The notes below the pieces were generated by a model, which worked only from the letters and a program-made list of their open reading frames with translations, had not been told where the DNA came from and searched no databases. From an uncultured Hyphomicrobiales bacterium (GTDB taxonomy: Bacteria; Pseudomonadota; Alphaproteobacteria; Rhizobiales; Beijerinckiaceae), in the NCBI GenBank assembly GCA_903861645.1, contig CAIOVE010000011.1, positions 1 to 64,000 on the forward strand: 64,000 nucleotides of DNA. Direction: 5' to 3'. This document shows positions 48,662 to 57,162 of this stretch, piece after piece. The translations under genes and the position numbers were made by a program. Each line of letters starts with the position of its first letter. Position 1 is the first letter of the stretch.

Positions 48662-49567
48662 ATGTCCATGACAGCGCTTGATGGCGACTCCGACAAGAAA
48701 GCCGCCAAGCCCGGCGCCGCGGTCATCTCCTTTTCGCCGAGGCCCAGATCCATGTTCGATTCATTCGTCGCCCGGCTCGCGCCCAACGCCCGGCGCGTGG
48801 CGCTCAATGTCGTGCCGCCGCTCGTGACATTCCTCATCCTGCTGCTGATCTGGCAACTGGCTTTCGGTCGCGCCGGTTCAACCTTGCCGCCGCCGTCCAA
48901 GGTTTGGAGCGAGGCGCGCGATCTCATCACCGATCCGTTCTTCGTCGCCGGACCGCAGGATATCGGCCTCGGCTGGCGCGTGCTGACGTCGTTGCAGCGC
49001 GTCGCCGAGGGCTTCGGTCTCGCCGCCATCGTGGGCGTGCTGACGGGCGCGTTGATCGGCCAGTCCGTCTGGGCGATGCGCGGACTTGATCCGATCTTTC
49101 AGGTGCTGCGCACGGTGCCGCCACTCGCGTGGCTGCCCATCGCGCTCGCCGCGTTTCGCGACAGTCAGCCCTCGGCGATCTTCGTGATCTTCATTACATC
49201 GATCTGGCCGATCATCATCAACACGGCCGTGGGCATCCGCAATATTCCCCAAGACTACCGCAACGTGGCGCGCGTGCTGCAACTCAACCAGGTGGAGTTT
49301 TTCTTCAAGATCATGGCCCCGTCGGCGGCCCCCTATATCTTCACCGGACTACGCATCGGCGTTGGCCTGTCATGGCTGGCGATCGTCGCGGCCGAGATGC
49401 TCACGGGCGGCGTCGGCATCGGTTTCTTCATCTGGGACGCGTGGAACTCCTCGCGCCTGTCCGACATCGTGGTGGCCCTCGCCTACATTGGCGTTGTCGG
49501 CTTCCTTCTCGACAAGATCGTGGCTGGCTTCGGCGGTCTCGTCACGCGCGGCGCGTCGCCGACCTAG
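48662..49567 (+). CDS. nrtB: Nitrate ABC transporter permease
   Basis: 301 residues with about six membrane helices and the conserved EAA-like segment VARVLQLNQVEFFFKIMAPSAA. NrtB/SsuC family. It lies 33 bases after the binding protein and 10 bases before the ATPase. Confidence 0.9.
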   Translation: MSMTALDGDSDKKAAKPGAAVISFSPRPRSMFDSFVARLAPNARRVALNVVPPLVTFLILLLIWQLAFGRAGSTLPPPSKVWSEARDLITDPFFVAGPQDIGLGWRVLTSLQRVAEGFGLAAIVGVLTGALIGQSVWAMRGLDPIFQVLRTVPPLAWLPIALAAFRDSQPSAIFVIFITSIWPIIINTAVGIRNIPQDYRNVARVLQLNQVEFFFKIMAPSAAPYIFTGLRIGVGLSWLAIVAAEMLTGGVGIGFFIWDAWNSSRLSDIVVALAYIGVVGFLLDKIVAGFGGLVTRGASPT

Positions 49568-49577
49568 GGAGCACAGC

Positions 49578-50372
49578 ATGTCCGCCTATCTCAAGCTCGA
49601 CCACATCGACAAGTCGTTCTCGCGCGGCGCCCAGACGACCGAGGTTCTGCGCGACGTCAACCTCGTCATCGAGAATGGCGAATACGTTTCCATCATTGGC
49701 CACTCAGGTTGTGGCAAATCCACGTTGCTCAATCTCATCGCCGGATTGTCAACGGTGACGAACGGCGGCGTGCTGCTGGAGGATCGGGAGGTGAACTCAC
49801 CGGGCCCCGAGCGCGCCGTGGTGTTCCAGAACCATTCGCTGCTGCCCTGGCTGACCGTCTACGAGAACGTCGCGCTCGCGGTGAACAAGGTGTTCTCCGG
49901 CAAGAAGACCCGCGCCGAGCGGCACGCCTGGATCATGCATAATCTTGAACTGGTGCAGATGGCCCACGCCAGCGACAAGCGCCCGTCGGAGATTTCGGGC
50001 GGCATGAAGCAGCGCGTCGGCATCGCCCGCGCGCTCGCCATGCAACCGAAGATTCTGCTGCTCGACGAACCCTTCGGCGCGCTTGACGCCCTGACCCGCG
50101 CGCACTTGCAAGACTCGATCATGCAGATCCACGCGCAACTCGGCAACACGATGATCATGATCACCCATGACGTCGACGAGGCCGTGCTGCTTTCCGACCG
50201 GATCGTGATGATGACCAATGGGCCCGCCGCAACGATCGGCGAAGTGCTGCCCGTGCGGCTGCCGCGCCCGCGCAAGCGGCTCGAACTCGTCACCGATCGC
50301 GCCTATATCGCCGCGCGCGAGGCGGTACTGAAATTCCTCTATGAGCGTCACCGGCTCGTCGAGGCCGCTTGA
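49578..50372 (+). CDS. nrtD: Nitrate ABC transporter ATP-binding protein
   Basis: 264 residues. Walker A GHSGCGKST, signature ISGGMKQR, Walker B ILLLDEPFGALD, switch THDVDEA. It is a single-domain ATPase like NrtD/NasD and not the fused NrtC of cyanobacteria. The ATG follows GGGAGCACAGC. Confidence 0.9.
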   Translation: MSAYLKLDHIDKSFSRGAQTTEVLRDVNLVIENGEYVSIIGHSGCGKSTLLNLIAGLSTVTNGGVLLEDREVNSPGPERAVVFQNHSLLPWLTVYENVALAVNKVFSGKKTRAERHAWIMHNLELVQMAHASDKRPSEISGGMKQRVGIARALAMQPKILLLDEPFGALDALTRAHLQDSIMQIHAQLGNTMIMITHDVDEAVLLSDRIVMMTNGPAATIGEVLPVRLPRPRKRLELVTDRAYIAAREAVLKFLYERHRLVEAA

Positions 50373-50395
50373 CGAATTAGCGACGGGAGTTCGCC

Positions 50396-50815
50396 ATGTC
50401 CCCCGACGAAATCTGGAGCGTTCAGGACACATTCGCCGCCGTCGCCGCCAACTCGGAGAAGGTCGCCGACCTCTTCTACACGCGCCTGTTCGAGATCGCG
50501 CCGGAAGTTCGTCCCTTGTTCAGGAACGACATGAAGGCGCAAGGCATGAAGCTGATGTCCGCCCTGACGCTGGTGGTTCAAAGCCTCGGCCATCTCGAGT
50601 CGATCCTGCCCGTGGCGCGCAAGCTCGCCATCGACCACGTGTCGTACGGGGTCGAGGCCAGGCACTATCCCATCGTTGGCGAGGCCCTGATCTGGACGCT
50701 CGACAAGGGACTCGGCAAGGCCTTCACCGACGACGTCCGGGAGGCGTGGCAAAAGGCGTATGGCCTCCTGTCCGCCGCGATGACCGAAGCCGCCTATCCC
50801 GGCGCGAAATCGTGA
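50396..50815 (+). CDS. Single-domain haemoglobin (Vitreoscilla/flavohaemoglobin-like globin)
   Basis: 139 residues. Globin fold with the proximal haem ligand His90 in the typical EARHYPIVGEAL, and PEVRPLFRNDM in the N-terminal half. There is no FAD/NAD reductase domain attached. In a nitrate operon it most likely buffers or detoxifies nitric oxide formed from nitrite, or delivers electrons/oxygen. The reductase partner could be the next gene (inference). Confidence 0.88.
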   Translation: MSPDEIWSVQDTFAAVAANSEKVADLFYTRLFEIAPEVRPLFRNDMKAQGMKLMSALTLVVQSLGHLESILPVARKLAIDHVSYGVEARHYPIVGEALIWTLDKGLGKAFTDDVREAWQKAYGLLSAAMTEAAYPGAKS

Positions 50816-50819
50816 CGCC

Positions 50820-52028
50820 ATGAGCGAGCCGCTGGTCATTGTCGGCAAGGGAATGGCGGCGACGCGGCTTGTCGACGAGCTATCGACGCGCGCGCTCGGC
50901 CGCCACGCCATCATCGTGATCGGCGCGGAGCCACGCCCCGCCTACAACCGCGTCTTGCTCTCGTCGGTTCTGGCCGGCGAGGTCGATCCCGCCGACATCG
51001 AGTTGAAGCCCGCCGCCTGGTGGCGGGCGCGGGGCGTCACCACGCTTTATGGCGGCGCCGTGGCGTCGATCGATCGCGCGGCAAAAAGCGTCACGCTGGA
51101 AAGCGGTTTACGCGTCGCCTATTCCAAACTCGTTCTGGCGACGGGTTCGCATCCGATCCGGTTGCCGACGCCCGGCATGACCCTGCCCGGCGTGCTCACT
51201 TTCCGCGATTTGCGCGACACGGACGCCATGCTCGCCGCGGCGCGGCGCGGCGGACGCGCCGTCGTCATCGGCGGCGGTTTGCTGGGCATCGAGGCCGCCC
51301 ATGGGCTCGCGCGCGCGGGCATGCGCGTCACCCTTGTTCATCTGATGGATCGCCTGATGGAGCGCCAGCTCGACGCGCGCGCGGCGGACCTGCTCAAGCG
51401 CGCGATCGAGGCGAAAGGCGTGACGGTTCTGCTCGGCGCCGACACCGCGCGCGTGACTGGCGATACGGTCGCGACCGGGCTCGAACTCAAGGATGGCCGC
51501 GTCGTGCCCGCCGATCTCGTCGTCTGCGCGGTGGGCATTCGCGCCAATGCGGATCTGGCGCGCGCCAGCGGGCTTGCGATCAACCGCGGCGTCATCGTCG
51601 ACGCGGGCATGGCGACAAGCGACCAGGATATTTTCGCGCTGGGCGAATGCGCGGAGGCCGGCGGCGTTGTTTATGGGCTGGTCGAACCCGCCTACGAACA
51701 GGCGCGCGTGCTGGCGCGTCGGCTTGCCGGGGACACAAGGGCGGCTTACGCGGGCTCGACGCCCGCGACCAATCTCAAGGTTTCCGGCGTTGGCGTGTTT
51801 TCCGCCGGCGACTTCGTCGGCGAGGGCAAGGAGACCGTCCAGCTCGATGACGCGGCGGATGGGCTGTACAAAAAACTCGTGATCGACAACGCGCGGCTCG
51901 TCGGCGCCATACTGATTGGCGATACGCGCGACGCGCTCTGGTATCAGGAACTCATTCGCGACAATATCGACATAAGCGCGATGCGCGACGATCTGATCTT
52001 CGGGCGCGCGCTCGCGATGGCCGCATGA
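50820..52028 (+). CDS. FAD/NAD(P)H oxidoreductase of nitrate assimilation (NirB/NasB N-terminal-like)
   Basis: 402 residues. Two dinucleotide-binding motifs: VGKGMAATRLVDEL near the N-terminus and VIGGGLLGIEAAHGL mid-protein. It resembles the FAD part of NirB and rubredoxin/nitrite reductase-type flavoproteins but has no sirohaem domain. It likely passes NAD(P)H electrons to the nitrate reductase that follows with a 4-base overlap (ATGA). Confidence 0.86.
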   Translation: MSEPLVIVGKGMAATRLVDELSTRALGRHAIIVIGAEPRPAYNRVLLSSVLAGEVDPADIELKPAAWWRARGVTTLYGGAVASIDRAAKSVTLESGLRVAYSKLVLATGSHPIRLPTPGMTLPGVLTFRDLRDTDAMLAAARRGGRAVVIGGGLLGIEAAHGLARAGMRVTLVHLMDRLMERQLDARAADLLKRAIEAKGVTVLLGADTARVTGDTVATGLELKDGRVVPADLVVCAVGIRANADLARASGLAINRGVIVDAGMATSDQDIFALGECAEAGGVVYGLVEPAYEQARVLARRLAGDTRAAYAGSTPATNLKVSGVGVFSAGDFVGEGKETVQLDDAADGLYKKLVIDNARLVGAILIGDTRDALWYQELIRDNIDISAMRDDLIFGRALAMAA

Positions 52029-54661
52029 TGCACGGCATCGCCCCCCGAACGGTCAAGACAACCTGCCCCTATTGCGGCGTTGGTTGCGGCGTCGCGGCGA
52101 CGCCCGATGGGCGGGGTGGCGCGGCCATCGCGGGCGATGTCGATCATCCCGCCAATCTTGGCCGGCTTTGCTCCAAGGGTTCCGCGCTTGGCGAAACGCT
52201 GGCGCTGGAAACGCGCCTGCTGCATCCGATGATGAAGGGCGCGCGCGTTGGATGGGATGTCGCGCTCGACGCCGTCGCGAACGGCTTGCGGCGCGTGCTT
52301 GACGCGCACGGACCCGACGCGGTCGCCTTCTATTTGTCCGGGCAGTTGCTGACCGAGGATTATTACATCGCCAACAAGCTGATGAAGGGCTTCATCGGCT
52401 CGGCGCATGTCGACACCAATTCGCGCCTTTGCATGGCCTCGACCGTCGCCGGCCACAAGCGCGCGCTGGGCTCGGATACGGTGCCCGGCTGCTACGAGGA
52501 TCTCGACCGCGCCGATCTGCTCGTGCTCACGGGCTCGAACGCCGCCTGGTGCCACCCCGTGCTGCATCAACGCATGATGGCGGCGAAGGCGCGCGGCGCG
52601 CGGATGATCGTCATCGATCCACGCGGAACCGAAACAAGCGAAGGCGCCGACCAGCATATCGCGCTTCGCCATGGAACCGACGGCGCGCTGTTTTCCGGCT
52701 TGTTCGTTTATCTCGCCGACGGCGGTTTTCTCGATCGCGACTTCGTCGCGGCGCATACGCGCGATTTCGACGCCGCGCTGGCGCGCGCGCGATCCATCGC
52801 GCCCGACATCGACGCGACGGCGCGCGTGTGTGGTCTCGAGCGCGTCGCGGTCGCCAGCTTTTTCGAGACGTGGGCGAGAACGCCGCGCGTCGTCACCCTG
52901 TTCAGTCAGGGCGTCAACCAATCGGTCGTTGGAACCGACAAGGTCGCGGCGATTCTTAATTGCCATCTCGCGACGGGCCGCATCGGCCGCGAGGGCATGG
53001 GCCCGTTTTCACTGACTGGCCAGCCAAACGCCATGGGCGGGCGCGAGGTCGGCGGCCTCGCCAATCAGCTCGCCGCGCACATGGGTTTCGAGCCCGAAAA
53101 TGTCGAGCGCGTCGGACGATTCTGGAACGCGCCGAACATGGCGCGGACGGAAGGGCTCAAGGCCGTCGACATGTTCGACGCCATCGCGTCAGGCCGCGTC
53201 AAGGCCTTGTGGATCATGGGCACAAATCCCGCCGTCAGCCTGCCGCGCGCCGACGACATTCGCGCGGCGTTGCGCCAGCTCGATTTGCTGGTCGTGTCGG
53301 AAAACGTGAATTCAACGGATTCCACCACGCCCAACGCCATCCTGCTGCCCGCGACGGCATGGGGCGAAAAGGATGGCACCGTCACCAACAGCGAACGGCG
53401 CATTTCACGTCAACGCCCCTTCATGCCGCCCGCGGGCGAGGCGCGACCCGACTGGATGATCATGCGCGACGTGGCGCGGCGCCTGGGTTTCGCCGGATTC
53501 GATTACAACGAGCCCGCCGATATTTTCCGCGAGCACGCGGCGCTCTCGACATTCGAGAACGATGGCCAGCGCGATTTCGATCTTGGGCCGCTCGCGACGC
53601 TCGACGGCGAGGCCTATGACGCGCTCGCGCCCGTGCAATGGCCGGTGCGCGCGGACGGAACCGGCGAAAAACGCCTCTTCGCGAAGGGCGGTTTTTTCAC
53701 GTCGGATGGCCGCGCGAAATTCATCGCCATCGCGCCGCCGGACGTCGCGGAATTGAGCAGCGCCTTTCCCTTCATTCTGAACACCGGTCGCGTGCGCGAC
53801 CAGTGGCACACGATGATGCGCACGGGGCTATCGCAACGGCTGGGCGCGCACCGGCCCGAACCCTTCGTGACCGTGCATCCCGACGACGCCGCCCGCGCGG
53901 GGCTTGTCGCGGGCGGTCTCGCGCGTGTCGACTCCGCGCATGGCGCGGCGACGCTGCGCGTGGACATCGACGGCGGCCAGACGCCGGGAACGATCTTCGC
54001 GCCCATTCACTGGAACGACGAGACATCGGGCGGCGGGCGCGTTGGCGCCCTTGTTCATCCCCTATGCGATCCCTTCTCCGGCCAGCCCGACTCCAAGGCG
54101 ACTCCCGCCAACATCGCGCCCGTCGCCTTCGCCCGCGCTGGTTTCATCGCGGCGCGCCATCGCTTCGCGCCGCCAGCCGGCTTCTGGGCGTGGCGACCGG
54201 TGGACGGCGGCTTCGTCGCCACGCTCGAAACCGACGCCGACGACGCGGCCATTCTCGCCGCGCTGCGCTCGGTTGGCGGCGATGGCGATGAACTCACGCT
54301 GAGGGACGAAGCGCGCGGCTTGTTCCGCGCCGCGTTGTTGCGCGACGGCAGGATCGAGGCGATCGCGTTTCTTGGCCGCGCGCGTCCCATTGCTACTTTC
54401 GCGATGGTCGCGGACGCGTTCGGCGCCGAGCGACTGGAAGGCGCCGCGCGCCGCGCGCTGCTCGCCGGACGCGCGGCCGTCGCGGACGCGGGACCGCTGG
54501 TGTGCGCGTGCTTCGGCGTGCCGCTCAACACAATTCAGGCGGCGATCAACGCTGGCGCGGCGACGCCCGAGGCGATTGGCGCGGCGACAAAGGCCGGCAC
54601 GAATTGCGGTTCGTGCCTGCCGGAATTGCGCCGCATGACACGGGCGCTCGCGCCGGCCTAA
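52025..54661 (+). CDS. nasA: Assimilatory nitrate reductase, molybdopterin catalytic subunit
   Basis: 878 residues. N-terminal [4Fe-4S] cysteines C14, C17, C21 and C49 (TCPYCGVGC, RLCSKG). Then the bis-MGD molybdopterin domains (FYLSGQLLTEDYYIANKL, LFSQGVNQS, MGTNPAVSLP) and molydopterin-binding C-terminal domain. The last ~60 residues carry a BFD-like [2Fe-2S] motif (CACFGVPLNT..NCGSCLPEL), as in NasA of Klebsiella type. It reduces nitrate to nitrite in the cytoplasm. No nitrite reductase gene is in the window. It converges with the DUF2306 gene (4-base stop overlap). Confidence 0.94.
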   Translation: MMHGIAPRTVKTTCPYCGVGCGVAATPDGRGGAAIAGDVDHPANLGRLCSKGSALGETLALETRLLHPMMKGARVGWDVALDAVANGLRRVLDAHGPDAVAFYLSGQLLTEDYYIANKLMKGFIGSAHVDTNSRLCMASTVAGHKRALGSDTVPGCYEDLDRADLLVLTGSNAAWCHPVLHQRMMAAKARGARMIVIDPRGTETSEGADQHIALRHGTDGALFSGLFVYLADGGFLDRDFVAAHTRDFDAALARARSIAPDIDATARVCGLERVAVASFFETWARTPRVVTLFSQGVNQSVVGTDKVAAILNCHLATGRIGREGMGPFSLTGQPNAMGGREVGGLANQLAAHMGFEPENVERVGRFWNAPNMARTEGLKAVDMFDAIASGRVKALWIMGTNPAVSLPRADDIRAALRQLDLLVVSENVNSTDSTTPNAILLPATAWGEKDGTVTNSERRISRQRPFMPPAGEARPDWMIMRDVARRLGFAGFDYNEPADIFREHAALSTFENDGQRDFDLGPLATLDGEAYDALAPVQWPVRADGTGEKRLFAKGGFFTSDGRAKFIAIAPPDVAELSSAFPFILNTGRVRDQWHTMMRTGLSQRLGAHRPEPFVTVHPDDAARAGLVAGGLARVDSAHGAATLRVDIDGGQTPGTIFAPIHWNDETSGGGRVGALVHPLCDPFSGQPDSKATPANIAPVAFARAGFIAARHRFAPPAGFWAWRPVDGGFVATLETDADDAAILAALRSVGGDGDELTLRDEARGLFRAALLRDGRIEAIAFLGRARPIATFAMVADAFGAERLEGAARRALLAGRAAVADAGPLVCACFGVPLNTIQAAINAGAATPEAIGAATKAGTNCGSCLPELRRMTRALAPA

Positions 54662-55086
54662 CGCGCCGCGGCGGATAAAACCGGCGGATGCGATGTCATC
54701 GCCACCGCCTTGTTCAGCACGCGACCCGGCGACGCCACGGCAAAGACGCCTGCAATCAGCAGGCCCATGAAATTCAACATCATCACGCGAGCGTGCCGCC
54801 GCGTCTGGCCGCGCCGCGCCGCGTAAACCGCGAGCGGCAAGGTGGAGATGGTCAGGATCGACAAAAGATGGATGGGGCCGAAATGGCCCCGCCAAAGATC
54901 GGTGATTCCGAAGGAAGAGATCGCGGCGGCCATCATGGCCGCCGCGAAAATCCGCCCGGAGGCGATATGGCCCGTCGTTCCCTTTTTCAGCGCCAGCGCG
55001 CCAAGTCCGCCAACCAGCGCCACGAGCGCCACCAGAGCGTGCGCGATCGTCACAGGCGGCGCGGCCCAAAGGGGAGCGAAAGTCAC
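54658..55086 (-). CDS. DUF2306-like membrane protein
   Basis: 142 residues, four hydrophobic helices; the segments TGHIASGRIFAAAMMAAAISSF, HLLSILTISTLPLA and the basic loop ARRGQTRRHARVM follow the DUF2306 pattern. Function unknown. It overlaps the DUF2852 gene upstream by 4 bases on the same strand, so the two form a unit. Confidence 0.75.
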   Translation of the reverse strand: MTFAPLWAAPPVTIAHALVALVALVGGLGALALKKGTTGHIASGRIFAAAMMAAAISSFGITDLWRGHFGPIHLLSILTISTLPLAVYAARRGQTRRHARVMMLNFMGLLIAGVFAVASPGRVLNKAVAMTSHPPVLSAAAR

Positions 55087-55553
55087 TGACCGCGGTTTCC
55101 GCGATCACGCATGAACCGATCGAACTCCTCGCGGTCGCGGGCGCGGCGCAACTGGTCGATATGTTCGGCGAATTCACGCTCCGCCGCCTCGAGCTTGCGG
55201 CGCTCTTCCTCGAGACGCGACAATTCGCCGGCGCGCCAATCGTCGAAAGCGGTGTTGCCGGTCGGCCTGAAGCCCCAGCCGCCGCCAGATGAAGATTTCC
55301 AGCCGCGACACGCGTCGCGGGCCGAACGCGCGCGCTCCTCGGCGAAGGCGAAGACATCGCCCTGATAGCCGCTGCGGCGCTGCCAGACCTTGAACCCGAT
55401 CACGGCGAGCCCGATGGGCCAGAACACGATGAAGCCCAGAATCATCGCCAGCAGTTCGAGCGGCCGCCATCGGGCAAAGCCACAACCGCCGTGATAGGTT
55501 CCACCATTCCAGCCCGGTTCGGGCCGTGACGCGCTTTCAGATGAATAAGACAT
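55083..55553 (-). CDS. DUF2852 family protein
   Basis: 156 residues from ATG 55553, with GGAG 7 bases upstream. One membrane segment (LELLAMILGFIVFWPIGLAVIGFKVW), a Gly/Ser/Trp-rich middle, and a C-terminal charged helix rich in Glu/Arg (LSRLEEERRKLEAAEREFAEH) likely to form a coiled coil. DUF2852 is widespread in alphaproteobacteria, function unknown. A near-perfect inverted repeat lies 52-74 bases upstream. Confidence 0.82.
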   Translation of the reverse strand: MSYSSESASRPEPGWNGGTYHGGCGFARWRPLELLAMILGFIVFWPIGLAVIGFKVWQRRSGYQGDVFAFAEERARSARDACRGWKSSSGGGWGFRPTGNTAFDDWRAGELSRLEEERRKLEAAEREFAEHIDQLRRARDREEFDRFMRDRGNRGQ

Positions 55554-55604
55554 GGGTTTGCTCCAATAGCCCCCGGCGCATCGGGAGACGCACGCTCCTG
55601 ATGT

Positions 55605-55627
55605 GAATGTAATATACATTTACATTC
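55605..55627. promoter_or_regulatory. Inverted repeat GAATGTAA-N7-TTACATTC, operator-like
   Basis: Perfect 8-base arms with a 7-base AT-rich spacer (TATACAT), a short way upstream of the DUF2852 gene. Such a TGTAA-N7-TTACA arrangement is typical of dimeric repressor operators (TetR, GntR and others). The regulator is not identified; the TetR gene 0.5 kb away is one candidate. Confidence 0.5.
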
Positions 55628-55639
55628 ATCGACGGAGAA

Positions 55640-55669
55640 GGGGTCCTCGGGAATTTATTTGAGGATCCC
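55640..55669. other. Hairpin in the intergenic region
   Basis: GGGGTCCTC and GAGGATCCC (55640-55648, 55661-55669) are inverted repeats with one mismatch around a 12-base AT-rich loop. No T-run follows, so it is not a classic terminator. Confidence 0.35.
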
Positions 55670-55672
55670 GGA

Positions 55673-55867
55673 ATGGCTTATTTTCGTATGCGTGGGCCAG
55701 AACGACGGCGCGAGGGCGGAACCGTCGGCGGCGGCTACCCCCTGGGGACCAACATCGGGTGTTTGGGGCTATGGATTCTGACGGAAGCGGGGTCTGCATC
55801 GCTCATCGCCAGTCGAGCATGGATCGAATCTTCCGATTTGAACGACGGTGCGCCGCATGTATTGTGA
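55673..55867 (+). other. Doubtful 64-codon open frame in a 344-base intergenic region
   Basis: Open from ATG 55673, with only a weak AGGA-like site. The product has no recognisable domain and its composition (GGGYPLGTNIGC) looks non-coding. The surrounding 55554-55897 contains the two inverted repeats above and otherwise nothing I recognise. Reported for completeness. Confidence 0.2.
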
Positions 55868-55897
55868 CATTGTTTTTTGAGAATTCAGGAGGCGCGC

Positions 55898-56056
55898 ATG
55901 GCCGGTGAAAAATCCATTTTCGAATCCATCGAGGAAAAAGCGAAGGAAATCGGCAAGAAAGTCGAGGAAATCCTTGACGATGTTTCAGCCGACGAAGAGC
56001 CGCTGAAAGTTACCTACCCCGACGGCGAAACGGCGCCCGAGCCCCCAAAAAAATAA
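55898..56056 (+). CDS. Small acidic amphipathic protein (52 residues)
   Basis: Complete frame of 52 residues with a strong AGGAGG five to six bases upstream of the ATG. The N-terminal half is an amphipathic helix with repeated Lys/Glu (SIFESIEEKAKEIGKKVEEI), the second half acidic and Pro-rich. No family recognised. The good ribosome site and amino-acid composition argue for a real gene despite the small size. Confidence 0.65.
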   Translation: MAGEKSIFESIEEKAKEIGKKVEEILDDVSADEEPLKVTYPDGETAPEPPKK

Positions 56057-56115
56057 TCGGGTCCGGCGCGACGAAACCACGGGCCGCGCTGGGCCCGCGG
56101 TCGTCTGAAAATCCG

Positions 56116-56793
56116 CTACAGGCCCCATGGCCCAGAGGGGGCGCCCGGTCGCGCGGTCTGCTCCAGCAGCGCGCGCACCCCGCCCACGAGAACCTTCTCG
56201 GGGTCGGTGTCGCATGCGGGCGCGAGGTGGCCGCCCGCGGCCAGCATTGCCACGCCGTGGGACAGCGACCATATGCGAAGCGACAGCAGCGGGGCGTCGG
56301 CGGCCGAACCGCCCAGCGCGCGCAAGGCCGCGGCGGTCGCCTCGCGCAACTGTTCGAACGCCTTGTTGCCCGCCATGCCGGAGGCGGGTTCCCGCATGAG
56401 GGCGCCCGCGTCGGCGAACATGGCCGAGTAGAGCCCCGGTTCCTCTCGGGCGAAGCCCAGATAGGCGCCGCCCATGCGGTTGAGCGCGGTCACCGGGTCG
56501 GGACGGCCCTGATCCCACGCCCCCGCCATGCGCTGCGCGAACATCTCGAATCCGCGGCGGGCAAGCTCGGCCATGAGAGCGCCGCGGTCGGCGAAATGCC
56601 GATAGGGCGCCGCCGCCGTTACGCCGACGCGCTTGGCCGCCTCGGCCAGCGTGAAGCCGCCGCCGCCCCGCTCGGACAGCAGCGCGCGGGCGGCGTCGAG
56701 CAACGCATCCTTGAGGCTGCCGTGATGATAGCCGCGCCGGTCGCGCGCGTGTCCAAAAAGGCCAGCCTTGCGAAAGGGGCTCTCGCTATCCAT
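56116..56793 (-). CDS. TetR-family transcriptional regulator
   Basis: 225 residues. The N-terminal helix-turn-helix is typical (RRGYHHGSLKDALLDAARAL, FTLAEAAKRVGVTAAAPYRHF). The C-terminal ligand-binding domain resembles the TetR_C WHG type (AYLGFAREEPGLYSAMFA). The start is ATG 56793 by GGAA..GAG just before it. It is divergent from the 33-residue membrane peptide and Tim44-like gene, which may be among its targets. Confidence 0.88.
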   Translation of the reverse strand: MDSESPFRKAGLFGHARDRRGYHHGSLKDALLDAARALLSERGGGGFTLAEAAKRVGVTAAAPYRHFADRGALMAELARRGFEMFAQRMAGAWDQGRPDPVTALNRMGGAYLGFAREEPGLYSAMFADAGALMREPASGMAGNKAFEQLREATAAALRALGGSAADAPLLSLRIWSLSHGVAMLAAGGHLAPACDTDPEKVLVGGVRALLEQTARPGAPSGPWGL

Positions 56794-56881
56794 CTCAATT
56801 CCGTCGCCGTTCCCGCGGACAATAGTTTCTGGTCCGCCGAAAAGCGAGCGCGGCGGCAAGGCTCAAGTCGAGGAGTTCGTC

Positions 56882-56983
56882 ATGCGTCGCGCGACATCGC
56901 CTTACGTCATGGACCTGCTGGGCGTTTTCATGGCCTTTCTTTGCGTCGGCGCCATTGTCGTGGGGGCGCTTCAGGGCCCTTGA
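56882..56983 (+). CDS. Small single-helix membrane peptide (33 residues)
   Basis: 33 residues, mostly one hydrophobic helix (DLLGVFMAFLCVGAIVVGAL) after a short basic N-terminus. GAGGAG lies 6 bases before the ATG. Similar tiny membrane proteins occur in alphaproteobacteria without known function. The next 179 bases up to the Tim44-like gene show no other gene. Confidence 0.5.
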   Translation: MRRATSPYVMDLLGVFMAFLCVGAIVVGALQGP

Positions 56984-57162
56984 CGGCCAAGTCCGGCGCG
57001 AGACCCGGAAGGGGGCAGCCGACGCGGCGATCGATATTTTACGTCTTCGCCCTAGTTTTACGGACCGCCGCCATCCATATGCTCGTCGCCCCGGGGTTCT
57101 GGCGCGATCGTCGCGCCAGCATCGAACGGCACGGACGCCGGGGCCCGCTCGTGGGGTTTTCC

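Noticed and set aside
55673-55867. A coding gene in the AT-richer intergenic stretch
   Set aside because: Weak ribosome site and no protein-like pattern; kept as a doubtful frame.
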